6,001 nt of DNA from Chloroflexota bacterium (GCA_016189845.1 JACPRT010000036.1:1-6001); one strand, 5' to 3'. Shown: positions 1 to 5,995, numbered from the stretch's first letter. A program made the numbers and translations. The notes: generated by a model from the letters alone, not told the origin.

Positions 1-281
1 CTCCAACACTGGCCGTGCCGGCGTTCCCGATCAACAGGCACCCCGACCGGATCGGCGGCAAGCCGGTACCGCACCGGCTCTGGGGCTTCACGCCGTTCAC
101 GTATCCGTTCAACATGGCGATGACGCCCGCGTCCACCGTTCCCGCAGGGTTTTCACGCACCGGGCTGCCCATCGGGCTGCACATCATCGCGAACCATGGC
201 GACGAGGAGACCGTGCTGGGCGCCTCGGCCGCGTTCGAGCATGCGCGCCCGTGGGCGCAGCACCGGCCGAAGGGGTTTTAG
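1..281 (+). CDS. Amidase-signature family enzyme, C-terminal fragment (cut by left edge)
   Basis: The reading frame (codons from base 3) is open to the left edge and ends at TAG 279-281, so only about the last 92 residues are visible. They begin PTLAVPAFPINR and continue with TPFTYPFNMAMTPASTVPAG, then SRTGLPIGLHIIA, DEETVLGASAAFE and PWAQHRP. This is the characteristic end of amidase-signature enzymes (GatA, aryl-acylamidase, indoleacetamide hydrolase and relatives): the 'PFN-xx-xPA-xx-xP-xG-xx-xx-GLP-GL' block, then a 'DE-x-x-VL-x-x-A-x-x-x-E' helix. Such enzymes hydrolyse amide bonds using a Ser-cisSer-Lys triad, but the triad lies upstream of the window and cannot be checked. The first ATG in this fragment is internal and not a real start. 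The gene is the only one on the + strand and converges on the cytochrome gene 12 bp away. Substrate cannot be told; a GatA role is possible but not favoured, as nothing translation-related lies nearby. Confidence 0.85.
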   Translation, partial: PTLAVPAFPINRHPDRIGGKPVPHRLWGFTPFTYPFNMAMTPASTVPAGFSRTGLPIGLHIIANHGDEETVLGASAAFEHARPWAQHRPKGF

Positions 282-293
282 GCGGCAAAAGGG

Positions 294-896
294 CTAGGGC
301 AGCGACTCCACGTACGCGATCACATCCGCCAGGTCCTGGCGGCTAAGGTGAGCGAAGCTCTCCATCCTCGTGGTGTTCTCGAAACCGGCGACGACGAAGT
401 TCTGCGGGTTGATAATCGAGTCCTCGATGTACTTATCCGGGGTGATCGACAGCGACTGTCGAGGCACGAGCTTGATCTGTGCGACCCGGTCTGCGGACCG
501 AGCCTTGACTCCGCCAAGGCCGGGGCCAACGATCACGTTGCTCCCGGTCGAATGGCAACCCGAGCACCCGATCGTGTTGAACAGTTCCTTTCCGCGGGCT
601 GGATCACCGATCGTGAGGGCAGAGGGATCCAGGGTCGGAATGACGTCCTTTACGCCGAAGATTGGCTTGATCTTGGGTATGACGATGTCGCCGCCGGGCG
701 TTGGCGTCGGCGGCAACTCGACCGTCGCTTGAGGCGCACCTTTGTCGGTCGCACCGGGCGCGTCAGGTGGCCTCGTCGCCTCCGGGCTGGACACGACGCC
801 GCCCCCTCCGCCGCAGCCTGCGACAAGAATGACGGACAGCAATAAGCCTCCGATTGCCGCAGCCTGTACGCCAGAGGTCTGAGTCTTAAGAGTCAC
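294..896 (-). CDS. Mono-haem class I cytochrome c, membrane-anchored lipoprotein (200 aa)
   Basis: I place the start at GTG 896-894. It follows a purine-rich site, GGGGGGA, by four bases and puts a lipoprotein signal peptide at the N-terminus; the open frame continues upstream to 1055 but that part overlaps the permease gene. Residues 1-27 are a signal peptide with a hydrophobic core and lipobox VAGC, making Cys28 the predicted lipid anchor. Residues 29-70 are a Gly, then Pro/Thr/Ala-rich flexible tether. The cytochrome domain covers about 95-200: haem motif CSGCH at 111-115, GPGLGG at 124-129, likely axial Met178 in RMESF, and the closing helix LADVIAYVESL at 189-199 that ends many c-type cytochromes. 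It should sit on the outer face of the membrane and carry electrons; partner unknown. It lies 44 bp after the DppC-type permease on the same strand, with no terminator seen between them, so co-transcription is plausible. Its pairing with a transporter is unusual. The stop is TAG at 296-294. Confidence 0.87.
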   Translation of the reverse strand: MTLKTQTSGVQAAAIGGLLLSVILVAGCGGGGGVVSSPEATRPPDAPGATDKGAPQATVELPPTPTPGGDIVIPKIKPIFGVKDVIPTLDPSALTIGDPARGKELFNTIGCSGCHSTGSNVIVGPGLGGVKARSADRVAQIKLVPRQSLSITPDKYIEDSIINPQNFVVAGFENTTRMESFAHLSRQDLADVIAYVESLP

Positions 897-900
897 CGCT

Positions 901-907
901 TCCCCCC
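901..907 (-). promoter_or_regulatory. Ribosome-binding site of the cytochrome c gene
   Basis: On the - strand the sequence reads GGGGGGA-AGCG-GTG. This purine-rich stretch is four bases before GTG 896 and supports that start over the upstream methionines of the longer open frame, which lie within the permease gene. Confidence 0.6.
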
Positions 908-940
908 GTGGCTCTTGCAGTAATTCTCGCTCGCCCGCGC

Positions 941-1864
941 CTAGCGATCGAGCTGTCGCAACCGCGGGTCCAGCTTGTCCCGCAGCCAGTCTCCAAGGAA
1001 ATTGAACGACATCACAACGAGGAAGATCGCAAATCCCGGTATGAATGAGATCCACCAGAGGGTCGCCAGGAAGTTGCGCCCGTCGGACACCATGACTCCC
1101 CAGGCGGGCTGAGGAGGCGGAATCCCGGCGCCGAGGAAGCTAAGCACCGACTCCGCCAGGATCAGCTGACCAACTCGCAAGGTGGCGATCACGATGATGG
1201 TGTTGACCACGCCTGGCAGGATGTGTCGGATGAGGATGCGCGCCGTTGACGCGCCTGAAACCCGCGCTATCGATACGTAGTCCAGTTCTTTGAGCGTCAG
1301 AACCTCAGCTCGGACGTTGCGGACGTACGCGGTCCAGGCCAGCAGGGCGAGAAGCACCATCATCATGGTCGTGCTCTTCCCGAACACCACCACCAGGATC
1401 AGCGCCACCATGATGAACGGGACGGAGTACCAGATATCGACGATGCGCATGATGATCTCGTCGATGTGGCGGCCCATGTACCCGGCGAGCAAGCCGAGCG
1501 TCGTCCCGACCACGAGCCCGCTCACCGTTGCGATGGAGACTACCAGTAGCGATATGCGGGCGCCGTACAGCAGGCGGCTGTAGATGTCGCGTCCGATGTT
1601 GTCGGTACCCAGCGGGAAGTCTGAGGTTCCGCCCTCCATCCACATCGGCGGCGTTCCCCGCGCTAGCAGGTCCGGGTAGGTCGGTTCGTGTGGCGACAGT
1701 ACAGGCGCGAGAACGCCGCCTATGACGAGCGACGCGAGGATCGCGACAGGCAGGACCGGCCACTGACGCAGAAACCGCCACACCCTTAGTAGTATCGGGG
1801 CCGATAAGGAGCCGCGACCGATTGCGGCTTCTGCTTGTGCCTGCGGGACGGCGGTTCCTGCCAT
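941..1864 (-). CDS. DppC/OppC-type ABC transporter permease (307 aa)
   Basis: This is the second membrane subunit of a peptide/nickel-class ABC importer. ATG 1864 lies 8 bp after the stop of the DppB-type gene, with AGGT three to four bases upstream; the frame stays open further upstream only because it overlaps that gene. A family-typical N-terminal segment comes first, with a membrane helix at about 36-56. Next is the FPLGTDNIGRDIYSRLLYGAR block at 83-103, highly characteristic of DppC/OppC, followed by several hydrophobic segments (about 106-128, 149-162, 166-180, 215-240, 268-290). The cytoplasmic EAA loop, which docks on the ATPase, is at about 191-218 (ELDYVSIA-RVSGAS-ILIRHILPG). LSFLGAGIPPPQPAWGVM at 241-258 and the ending GDWLRDKLDPRLRQ are also standard. 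Length is normal for the family. It should form a heterodimeric channel with the DppB-type protein. Substrate cannot be read from the sequence. No ATPase gene follows, which is odd. Confidence 0.93.
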   Translation of the reverse strand: MAGTAVPQAQAEAAIGRGSLSAPILLRVWRFLRQWPVLPVAILASLVIGGVLAPVLSPHEPTYPDLLARGTPPMWMEGGTSDFPLGTDNIGRDIYSRLLYGARISLLVVSIATVSGLVVGTTLGLLAGYMGRHIDEIIMRIVDIWYSVPFIMVALILVVVFGKSTTMMMVLLALLAWTAYVRNVRAEVLTLKELDYVSIARVSGASTARILIRHILPGVVNTIIVIATLRVGQLILAESVLSFLGAGIPPPQPAWGVMVSDGRNFLATLWWISFIPGFAIFLVVMSFNFLGDWLRDKLDPRLRQLDR

Positions 1865-1872
1865 CGACCTGC

Positions 1873-2808
1873 CTAGGTGAACCGGATCCGTGGGTCGATG
1901 ACGGCGTAGAGGATATCGGTCATGAAGTTCAAGAAAAGGTAGAGGGCGGTAAACACGAGCACCGCCCCGGTGATGATGGGGAAGTCGTTCGTCGACACGG
2001 CCTGGACGGTCATGCGCCCCATCCCGGGCCACGAGAACACCGTTTCTACAACTACCGATCCGGTGATCAGGGTGGCCAGGACCAGGGTCGACACGGTCAG
2101 AGGCGGAATGAGAGCGTTCTTGAAGGCGTGCTTCCAGATCACGACGCGGCCATTGGCCCCCTTCGCCCTCGCAAGCTTTACGTACTCGGAGTCGAGGATG
2201 TTGAGCATCGCTGAGCGCGTTAACCGTAAATACGCTGCCGTCGGTCCCAGCCCGAGAACGACCGCCGGCAGGACATAGTTCCTTATCGCGAAGCCGTCGC
2301 CACGCGTGCCGGCCGGTACCCAGCCGAACTTGACGGCAAACACCAGGATGGCGACCAGGCCGATCCAGAAAGGTGGCGACGCCTGGCCGATCAAAGCAAC
2401 CGAGCGTGCCACGTAATCGGCCAATGTGCCCCGACGAGTGGCCGAAAGCACGCCCAACGGAATCCCGATGACGATTGCGATGATCCAGGCGACGCCACCA
2501 AGGGATGCCGTCGGCCATAGCCGTTCCCTTATCATCCTGGCCACAGGCACGCGTCCCTCAACCGAAACCCCGAGGTCGCCTTTGACGACCTGCCCGAGCC
2601 AGATGAAGTATTGGGCGACGAGCGGCTTGTCCAGGTTGAGCTTGCGGCCGAGCTCTTCCCAGGTCTCTTTGGTGACCCCGTACCCACCTTCCGAGATGAA
2701 CAGATTCCTGGGATCGCCCTGGGCCCGTGACAGCGCAAATACGAACAGGGTTGAACCGATCAGGGCGATGAAGGTGTACATGAGCCGGCGCAGGACAAAG
2801 CTTCGCAC
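1873..2808 (-). CDS. DppB/OppB-type ABC transporter permease (311 aa)
   Basis: This is the first membrane subunit of a peptide/nickel-class ABC importer. The start is GTG 2808-2806; AGAGGA ends six bases before it. The N-terminus MRSFVLRRLMYTFIALIGSTL is typical of the family, with a first helix at about 10-27. Then comes a periplasmic region containing LNLDKPLVAQYFIWLGQVVKG at 57-77, which matches the usual 'L-L-D-P-Q-Y-W-G' signature, and DLGVSV. Hydrophobic segments lie at about 103-122, 136-160, 178-195, 236-255 and 279-297. The ATPase-docking EAA loop is at about 207-236 (SEYVKLARAKGA ... WKHAFKNALIP), and ETVFSWPGMGRM at 255-266 plus the end YAVIDPRIRF are diagnostic. Length is normal. 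The gene is tightly coupled to the DppC-type gene (8-bp gap). It is separated from its binding-protein gene by 157 bp containing a strong stem-loop. The substrate is not deducible. Confidence 0.93.
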   Translation of the reverse strand: MRSFVLRRLMYTFIALIGSTLFVFALSRAQGDPRNLFISEGGYGVTKETWEELGRKLNLDKPLVAQYFIWLGQVVKGDLGVSVEGRVPVARMIRERLWPTASLGGVAWIIAIVIGIPLGVLSATRRGTLADYVARSVALIGQASPPFWIGLVAILVFAVKFGWVPAGTRGDGFAIRNYVLPAVVLGLGPTAAYLRLTRSAMLNILDSEYVKLARAKGANGRVVIWKHAFKNALIPPLTVSTLVLATLITGSVVVETVFSWPGMGRMTVQAVSTNDFPIITGAVLVFTALYLFLNFMTDILYAVIDPRIRFT

Positions 2809-2814
2809 GTCAGG

Positions 2815-2839
2815 TCCTCTCCCGGCCCTCCAGGGCGGG
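2815..2839 (-). promoter_or_regulatory. Ribosome-binding site of the DppB-type gene with adjoining small hairpin
   Basis: AGAGGA (2820-2815) precedes GTG 2808 by six bases and supports that start. Directly upstream, GCCC 2825-2828 can pair with GGGC 2833-2836 around a four-base loop, and CCC 2821-2823 with GGG 2837-2839 across a one-base bulge. The outer arm includes the first bases of the extended purine stretch GGGAGAGGA, so folding could partly mask the ribosome-binding site. The pairing is seen in the sequence; any regulatory effect is inference. Confidence 0.45.
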
Positions 2840-2858
2840 ACGGTCAGGTTCTTTTAAT

Positions 2859-2920
2859 CTGACGTTACGGGCGGCGCCCACTGGCGTTGCCAACGTGGGG
2901 TTGCCGCCCGTAACGATCAG
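2859..2920 (-). repeat. Long inverted repeat / stem-loop between binding-protein and permease genes
   Basis: A perfect 13-base inverted repeat (CGTTACGGGCGGC 2863-2875 with its complement 2903-2915) is extended outward by CTGA 2859-2862 with TCAG 2917-2920 across a single bulged A at 2916. Inside the loop, CCCAC 2877-2881 pairs with GTGGG 2895-2899, and TGGC 2882-2885 with GCCA 2889-2892 around a three-base tip. About 26 pairs can form. On the transcribed (-) strand the stem is followed by ATTAAAAGAACC, with no U-run, so it is not a standard intrinsic terminator. Position suggests an mRNA-stabilising or attenuating hairpin, as known between binding-protein and permease genes of other ABC operons. 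It might also be a copy of a dispersed repeat. Confidence 0.75.
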
Positions 2921-2965
2921 GAAAACCCTGGTCTTCTACCCGATGAGAGCGTCTACGCTCCTGAC

Positions 2966-4873
2966 CTATTTCTGCTTCAACTTGATCCGGTGCAGGTTGT
3001 TAAAACCCGCCAGCGAGCCCTTGCCCTCCGGAAGCATCTCCCACGATTCGATGATCTGGGGGTTGTAGAGCGGGAAGGAAGGAACGCTCACGATTCCAAT
3101 CTGGGCCGCTGTCCTTCGCACTTCGTCGTAGAACTGCGACGACAATTCCAGCAGCTTCTTCGAGTCGGACTCATTGGCCATCTTGATGAAGGTCTCACCG
3201 AATGGCCGATGTTCGGTGCCGCACATGAAGCCTCCGGCGCTGACGGAGCTGAGCAGGAAGCCCTTGGGCCAGGTCAGCGGGACGTTCACGCCGTCCGTGC
3301 CGCACAACCACATCTTGGTCGTCGTGCGGTTGATGATAGTGGGCCGGTACGTGCCGTACACCTGCTTGTCGATGTTGCAGGTCACCTTGAGGTCGGCGGT
3401 CCACTGCCCGCAGAGGGCCTCGACAAGTTGCACGCCGGTGTCGCTGGGACCGACCCACCACTCGATCTTGAAGCCGTTCTGCTGACCGGCTTCCGCCATC
3501 AGGCTCTTCGCCTGTGCCGCGTCAAACGACCATGTCCATTCCTTCTTGTGACCTGGAGCGCTGGGCGGCCACCCCGGGACGTGGACGACTTCGCCCTGGC
3601 CCTTGTAGATCGACTTGAGGATATCCTCGCGACGTACGTCCAGACCAAGGGCGGTGCGGACCTTCCGGGCCTTTTCCCACTGGGCTGCGTCGTCGATGTT
3701 CCCTATGTACGGAATGCTCGTGTCGACTTTCCGCTCGAGCGGCTGGCCACTGACGACCGAGGTCTTCTCCCACCAGTTGCCGCCGAAGGCCAGAATCGTC
3801 TCACCGGTGAACCCTTCAGGCGCCAGCTTGAAGCCCTTCTTGAGGAGGCCTTCCCAGTCTTCCAGCGCGGGGTTAGCGAACGCGACCAGGCCCGTTTCCA
3901 TCATCGCTCGACGAGCAGCGTTCTCGGGCACCTCGAAGATGCGGACCGTCTTGATGATCGGCATGCCCGCCCCACCGTGGTACTGATCGAAGGCTTCCAG
4001 GACGACCCGGTCATTACGAGTCCACTGGATTACCTTCAATGGCCCGGTGCCGATGTTGACATCGCGCATGCCTTCGGCGCCGAGCTTGTCGAACAACTTC
4101 TTGGAATGGACACCCGGCGCCTCCCAGAACGTGGACAGGTTCCGGAGCGTGCCATGGCTCTGGTAGATCACGAACGGAACGCGCACCGTGTCGGCGTCGA
4201 TGACCTTGAAAGCCTCATATGCGGCGGCGAGGTCGCCCGCCGTGTCGTGCACGCTTTCCTTGGTGACTCGGGAGTTGGCGTCGTTGTAGCTCCACGCTAC
4301 GTCGTCGGCGGTCATGATCGACCCGTCGTGGAACTTGACGCCCTTCTTGATCGTGAAGTCCATAAACTTCAAGGCGGGGTCGATCTTCCATGATTCGGCG
4401 AGGAGCGGCTTCGCCACGAGGTCGCTCTTCGATGCGTCGGTCCAGACCGCCATGACGAGCGGCTCGATCACCCCTGCCTTGGAGTCGTAGGACTGTTGCA
4501 CGTCGAATCGCGGCGTCCCGATCCCGAAGCGGATGTCAGTTGCCGCACCGTCGATCGAACCGGACGGGCCGGTCGGTTTGGCAGTGGCGGTGGCGGTGGG
4601 CTGCGCCGTCGCGACGACTACGACGGTCTGCTGGACGATCTTCGTCACTTCGACCGGCTTCTCGACGACCTTCGTCTGGACGACGGTCTGCTGGACGACC
4701 TTTTCTACTGGCTTCTCGACGATGGTCGTCTTCTCGACGACGACCGTCTTTTCCACCACGACGGTCTGGACGACCGTCTCGCCGCCGCATCCGATGGCGA
4801 CGGCCAGGAGCAAGGTGCTCAGGATGCCTGTCAGGAAAAGGAAACCGGGCCGTGTGCCACGTGTTGCTCGCAT
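2966..4873 (-). CDS. ABC transporter substrate-binding lipoprotein, SBP family 5 (635 aa)
   Basis: This is the extracytoplasmic ligand-capturing subunit of the peptide/nickel/opine class of ABC importers. ATG 4873 is chosen because GGAGG sits five bases upstream and a lipoprotein signal peptide follows at once; the frame is open to 4969 without meaning. Residues 1-28 form the signal peptide with lipobox AIGC, making Cys29 the predicted anchor. Residues 33-87 are a repetitive Val/Glu/Lys/Thr/Gln tract of VVEKT, VVQT and VVEKPVE units, then a Thr/Ala/Pro linker to about 101. The binding domain starts near 112; LLAESWKIDPALKFMDFTIK at 157-176 and VKFHDGSIMTADDVAWSYN at 179-197 are hallmark family-5 blocks, and GTGPLKV at 276-282 is another. 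The length exceeds usual DppA (about 535) mainly through the repeat tract. Cys 488, 499, 524 and 551 in the C-terminal lobe could form disulfides. Aromatic clusters (NWWEK, WTWSF, EWWVG) may line the pocket. The ligand is unknown. Permeases follow on the same strand. Confidence 0.93.
   Translation of the reverse strand: MRATRGTRPGFLFLTGILSTLLLAVAIGCGGETVVQTVVVEKTVVVEKTTIVEKPVEKVVQQTVVQTKVVEKPVEVTKIVQQTVVVVATAQPTATATAKPTGPSGSIDGAATDIRFGIGTPRFDVQQSYDSKAGVIEPLVMAVWTDASKSDLVAKPLLAESWKIDPALKFMDFTIKKGVKFHDGSIMTADDVAWSYNDANSRVTKESVHDTAGDLAAAYEAFKVIDADTVRVPFVIYQSHGTLRNLSTFWEAPGVHSKKLFDKLGAEGMRDVNIGTGPLKVIQWTRNDRVVLEAFDQYHGGAGMPIIKTVRIFEVPENAARRAMMETGLVAFANPALEDWEGLLKKGFKLAPEGFTGETILAFGGNWWEKTSVVSGQPLERKVDTSIPYIGNIDDAAQWEKARKVRTALGLDVRREDILKSIYKGQGEVVHVPGWPPSAPGHKKEWTWSFDAAQAKSLMAEAGQQNGFKIEWWVGPSDTGVQLVEALCGQWTADLKVTCNIDKQVYGTYRPTIINRTTTKMWLCGTDGVNVPLTWPKGFLLSSVSAGGFMCGTEHRPFGETFIKMANESDSKKLLELSSQFYDEVRRTAAQIGIVSVPSFPLYNPQIIESWEMLPEGKGSLAGFNNLHRIKLKQK
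4615..4776 (-). repeat. Degenerate in-frame repeat coding for the VVEK/VVQT tract
   Basis: On the + strand this stretch is a chain of variants of GACGACGGTCTGCTGGACGA and CTTCTCGACGACC. One 19-base unit, ACGACGGTCTGCTGGACGA, occurs exactly at 4620-4638 and 4680-4698, 60 bp (20 codons) apart. It encodes residues of about 33-87 of the binding lipoprotein, a probable stalk between lipid anchor and binding domain. Such tracts could change length by slippage or recombination. Confidence 0.75.
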
Positions 4874-4877
4874 TGCA

Positions 4878-4883
4878 CCCTCC
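4878..4883 (-). promoter_or_regulatory. Ribosome-binding site of the binding-protein gene
   Basis: The - strand reads GGAGG-GTGCA-ATG. The match to the anti-Shine-Dalgarno is strong, the five-base spacing is ideal, and it fixes the start at 4873 just before the lipoprotein signal peptide. Confidence 0.85.
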
Positions 4884-4959
4884 AGAAGACGAACCCACGA
4901 AATATGGCCGGAAGCCAGATCAAAAGGACCCTGGCAGCAACGGGCGAATGGGCGGCGTG

Positions 4960-4988
4960 AACCTAGCACACGGCCTTGAGGGTGTCAA
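4960..4988 (-). promoter_or_regulatory. Predicted sigma70-type promoter for the binding-protein gene
   Basis: On the - strand a perfect -35 hexamer TTGACA (4988-4983) is followed by exactly 17 bases and TAGGTT (4965-4960), which keeps the key TA...T positions of the -10 box. Transcription would start near 4953 and leave a leader of about 80 bases before ATG 4873. It lies in the gap after the dehydrogenase gene, so the transporter genes can be expressed independently of it. Seen by eye only; Chloroflexota promoters are less well charted. Confidence 0.65.
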
Positions 4989-5035
4989 TCAGATTCGGAA
5001 GGCTCGGAGACGGGCACGATTTCATGAGTACATGT

Positions 5036-5995
5036 TCATGTGGACAAGCCCCGCTTGTCGCAGATGTTTTGCGGGGATTCCCCACGTAAGAACCGGCGCA
5101 GGTTGTCCGTGAAGATCTGCCGACGGCCCTGGTACATCTGCGGGCTAAGGGCCGACGCGTGCGGTGTGATGATCACGTTCGGCATCGACCAGAAGGGGCT
5201 CTCGCCGGGCAGGGGCTCGACCTCGGTCGCATCCAGCGCCACGCCGGCCAGGTGGCCCGAGGCGACTGCATCAGCGAGGGCCTCTTCGTCGACGATGCCT
5301 CCGCGGGAAGCCACGACGACGTAGGAACCTTTTGGCATCTGCCCAATGCGGGCGCGGTTGATCGTCCTGCGTGTCTCGGGCTTGATCGGGGCGGTGACCA
5401 CCAGCCAGTTCGAGGCGCGCATGAGGTCGTCGAGTCGCTCAGGCGGCATGCAGTCGATCACGCAGTCGGGTATCTCCGCAGGTGCGGGATCGACCGCCCG
5501 GATGGTCATGCCGAACGGCGCCGCCCTCACCGCGACCGCGCGCCCGATCGCCCCGAGTCCGTATATGCCCAGACCAGCCCCGGCAAGCTCGACGACCTTG
5601 CCCTCGTATTCGCCGGTGGGCCACTGCTTTGTCTGCTGATCCCGGATGGCGTCGGGCAGCCGGTGGGCAAGCGCAAGCATGACTCCCAGTACCCAGTCCG
5701 CCATCGGAATGACGTGCGGTCCCGGCGCGTTGGTGACAATCACCTCAGATTCGACGATCTCCCTGATTGCGACGATACGATCGATTCCCATGCCCGGGCA
5801 GTGGATCCAGCGGAGCTTCTTCGCCGCCAGAAAGGCTTCTCTCGACGGCCAGCCGAAGAATACGTCGGCGTCGACCGATGCCGTCCGCTGAGCCGTCTCG
5901 TCGTAGGCAGCCACAAACTCGACCTCCGGGAATGCGTCCGTGAGCTGGCGTGAAAAGAAATCGCCAAGATGTGTCGAGCCAACCACGACCTTCAT
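5036..5995 (-). CDS. D-isomer-specific 2-hydroxyacid dehydrogenase, NAD-dependent (319 aa)
   Basis: This is a cytoplasmic oxidoreductase that interconverts a 2-oxoacid and a D-2-hydroxyacid with NAD(H). The N-terminal half of the substrate domain carries IHCPGMGIDRI at 64-74 and NAPGPHVIPMADWVLGVMLA at 89-108, both family blocks. The Rossmann domain has GIYGLGAIGRAVA at 143-155 (GxGxxG at 146-151) and Asp169 at the end of the second strand, favouring NAD over NADP. The catalytic set is complete: Arg231 in ASRGGIVDE, Glu260 in EVEPLP and His279 in TPHAS. The ending NLRRFLRGESPQNICDKRG resembles glyoxylate/hydroxypyruvate-reductase-like members common in Chloroflexota. Length is normal. ATG 5995 gives a natural start (MKVVVGS), but only six bases remain to the edge, so its ribosome-binding site is not visible and a slightly earlier start cannot be excluded. 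It precedes the transporter on the same strand with a 162-bp gap holding a promoter, so the functional link is uncertain. The exact substrate is not deducible. Confidence 0.92.
   Translation of the reverse strand: MKVVVGSTHLGDFFSRQLTDAFPEVEFVAAYDETAQRTASVDADVFFGWPSREAFLAAKKLRWIHCPGMGIDRIVAIREIVESEVIVTNAPGPHVIPMADWVLGVMLALAHRLPDAIRDQQTKQWPTGEYEGKVVELAGAGLGIYGLGAIGRAVAVRAAPFGMTIRAVDPAPAEIPDCVIDCMPPERLDDLMRASNWLVVTAPIKPETRRTINRARIGQMPKGSYVVVASRGGIVDEEALADAVASGHLAGVALDATEVEPLPGESPFWSMPNVIITPHASALSPQMYQGRRQIFTDNLRRFLRGESPQNICDKRGLST

Larger units (their letters stand above)
2809..2965 (-). other. 157-bp intergenic spacer between binding-protein and permease genes
   Basis: Besides the main stem-loop (2859-2920) and the hairpin by the permease ribosome-binding site, there is a small hairpin six bases past the binding-protein stop: GAGCG 2947-2951 with CGCTC 2956-2960, loop TCTA. 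It also lacks a following U-run. GTCAGGT occurs twice (2809-2815 and 2843-2849). I see no convincing promoter and no small gene here, so the permeases are probably read through from the binding-protein transcript. Confidence 0.5.

Noticed and set aside
897..1055. N-terminal extension of the cytochrome lipoprotein to 253 residues
   Set aside because: It would overlap the permease gene by over 110 bases and bury the lipoprotein signal peptide. GTG 896 with its purine-rich upstream site fits better.
1865..2518. N-terminal extension of the DppC-type permease to 525 residues
   Set aside because: The extra 218 residues are low-complexity Arg/His/Gly-rich shadow of the DppB-type gene. ATG 1864, just after the DppB stop, gives the normal family length and N-terminus.
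2859..2920. Intrinsic terminator call for the long stem-loop
   Set aside because: The stem is strong, but neither side is followed by a T-run in the direction of transcription (ATTAAAAG on the - strand; GAAAACCC on the + strand). I therefore recorded it as an inverted repeat.
2990..4393. A 467-residue open frame on the + strand opposite the binding-protein gene
   Set aside because: It has no recognisable domain and is rich in Arg, Asp, Val and Gly as expected from the complement of GC-rich coding DNA. The opposite strand has full family-5 motifs, so this is an antisense shadow.
4615..4776. CRISPR-like or tandem-repeat array
   Set aside because: Units are degenerate, in frame, without uniform spacers, and encode the lipoprotein stalk. 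It is a coding repeat, not a CRISPR array.
4874..4969. N-terminal extension of the binding protein by 32 residues
   Set aside because: It would bury the signal peptide and ignore the strong GGAGG site before ATG 4873. It would also place coding sequence downstream of, and overlapping, the -10 box.
5018..5040. CATG-rich stretch (CATGAGTACATGTTCATG) at the end of the dehydrogenase gene as an operator
   Set aside because: It contains the palindrome ACATGT, but the outer matches are not centred on it and half of it is coding. It is too short and imperfect to call.
5159..5953. A 264-residue + strand open frame opposite the dehydrogenase gene
   Set aside because: No family motif and biased composition. 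The - strand frame carries all catalytic residues of a known dehydrogenase family.
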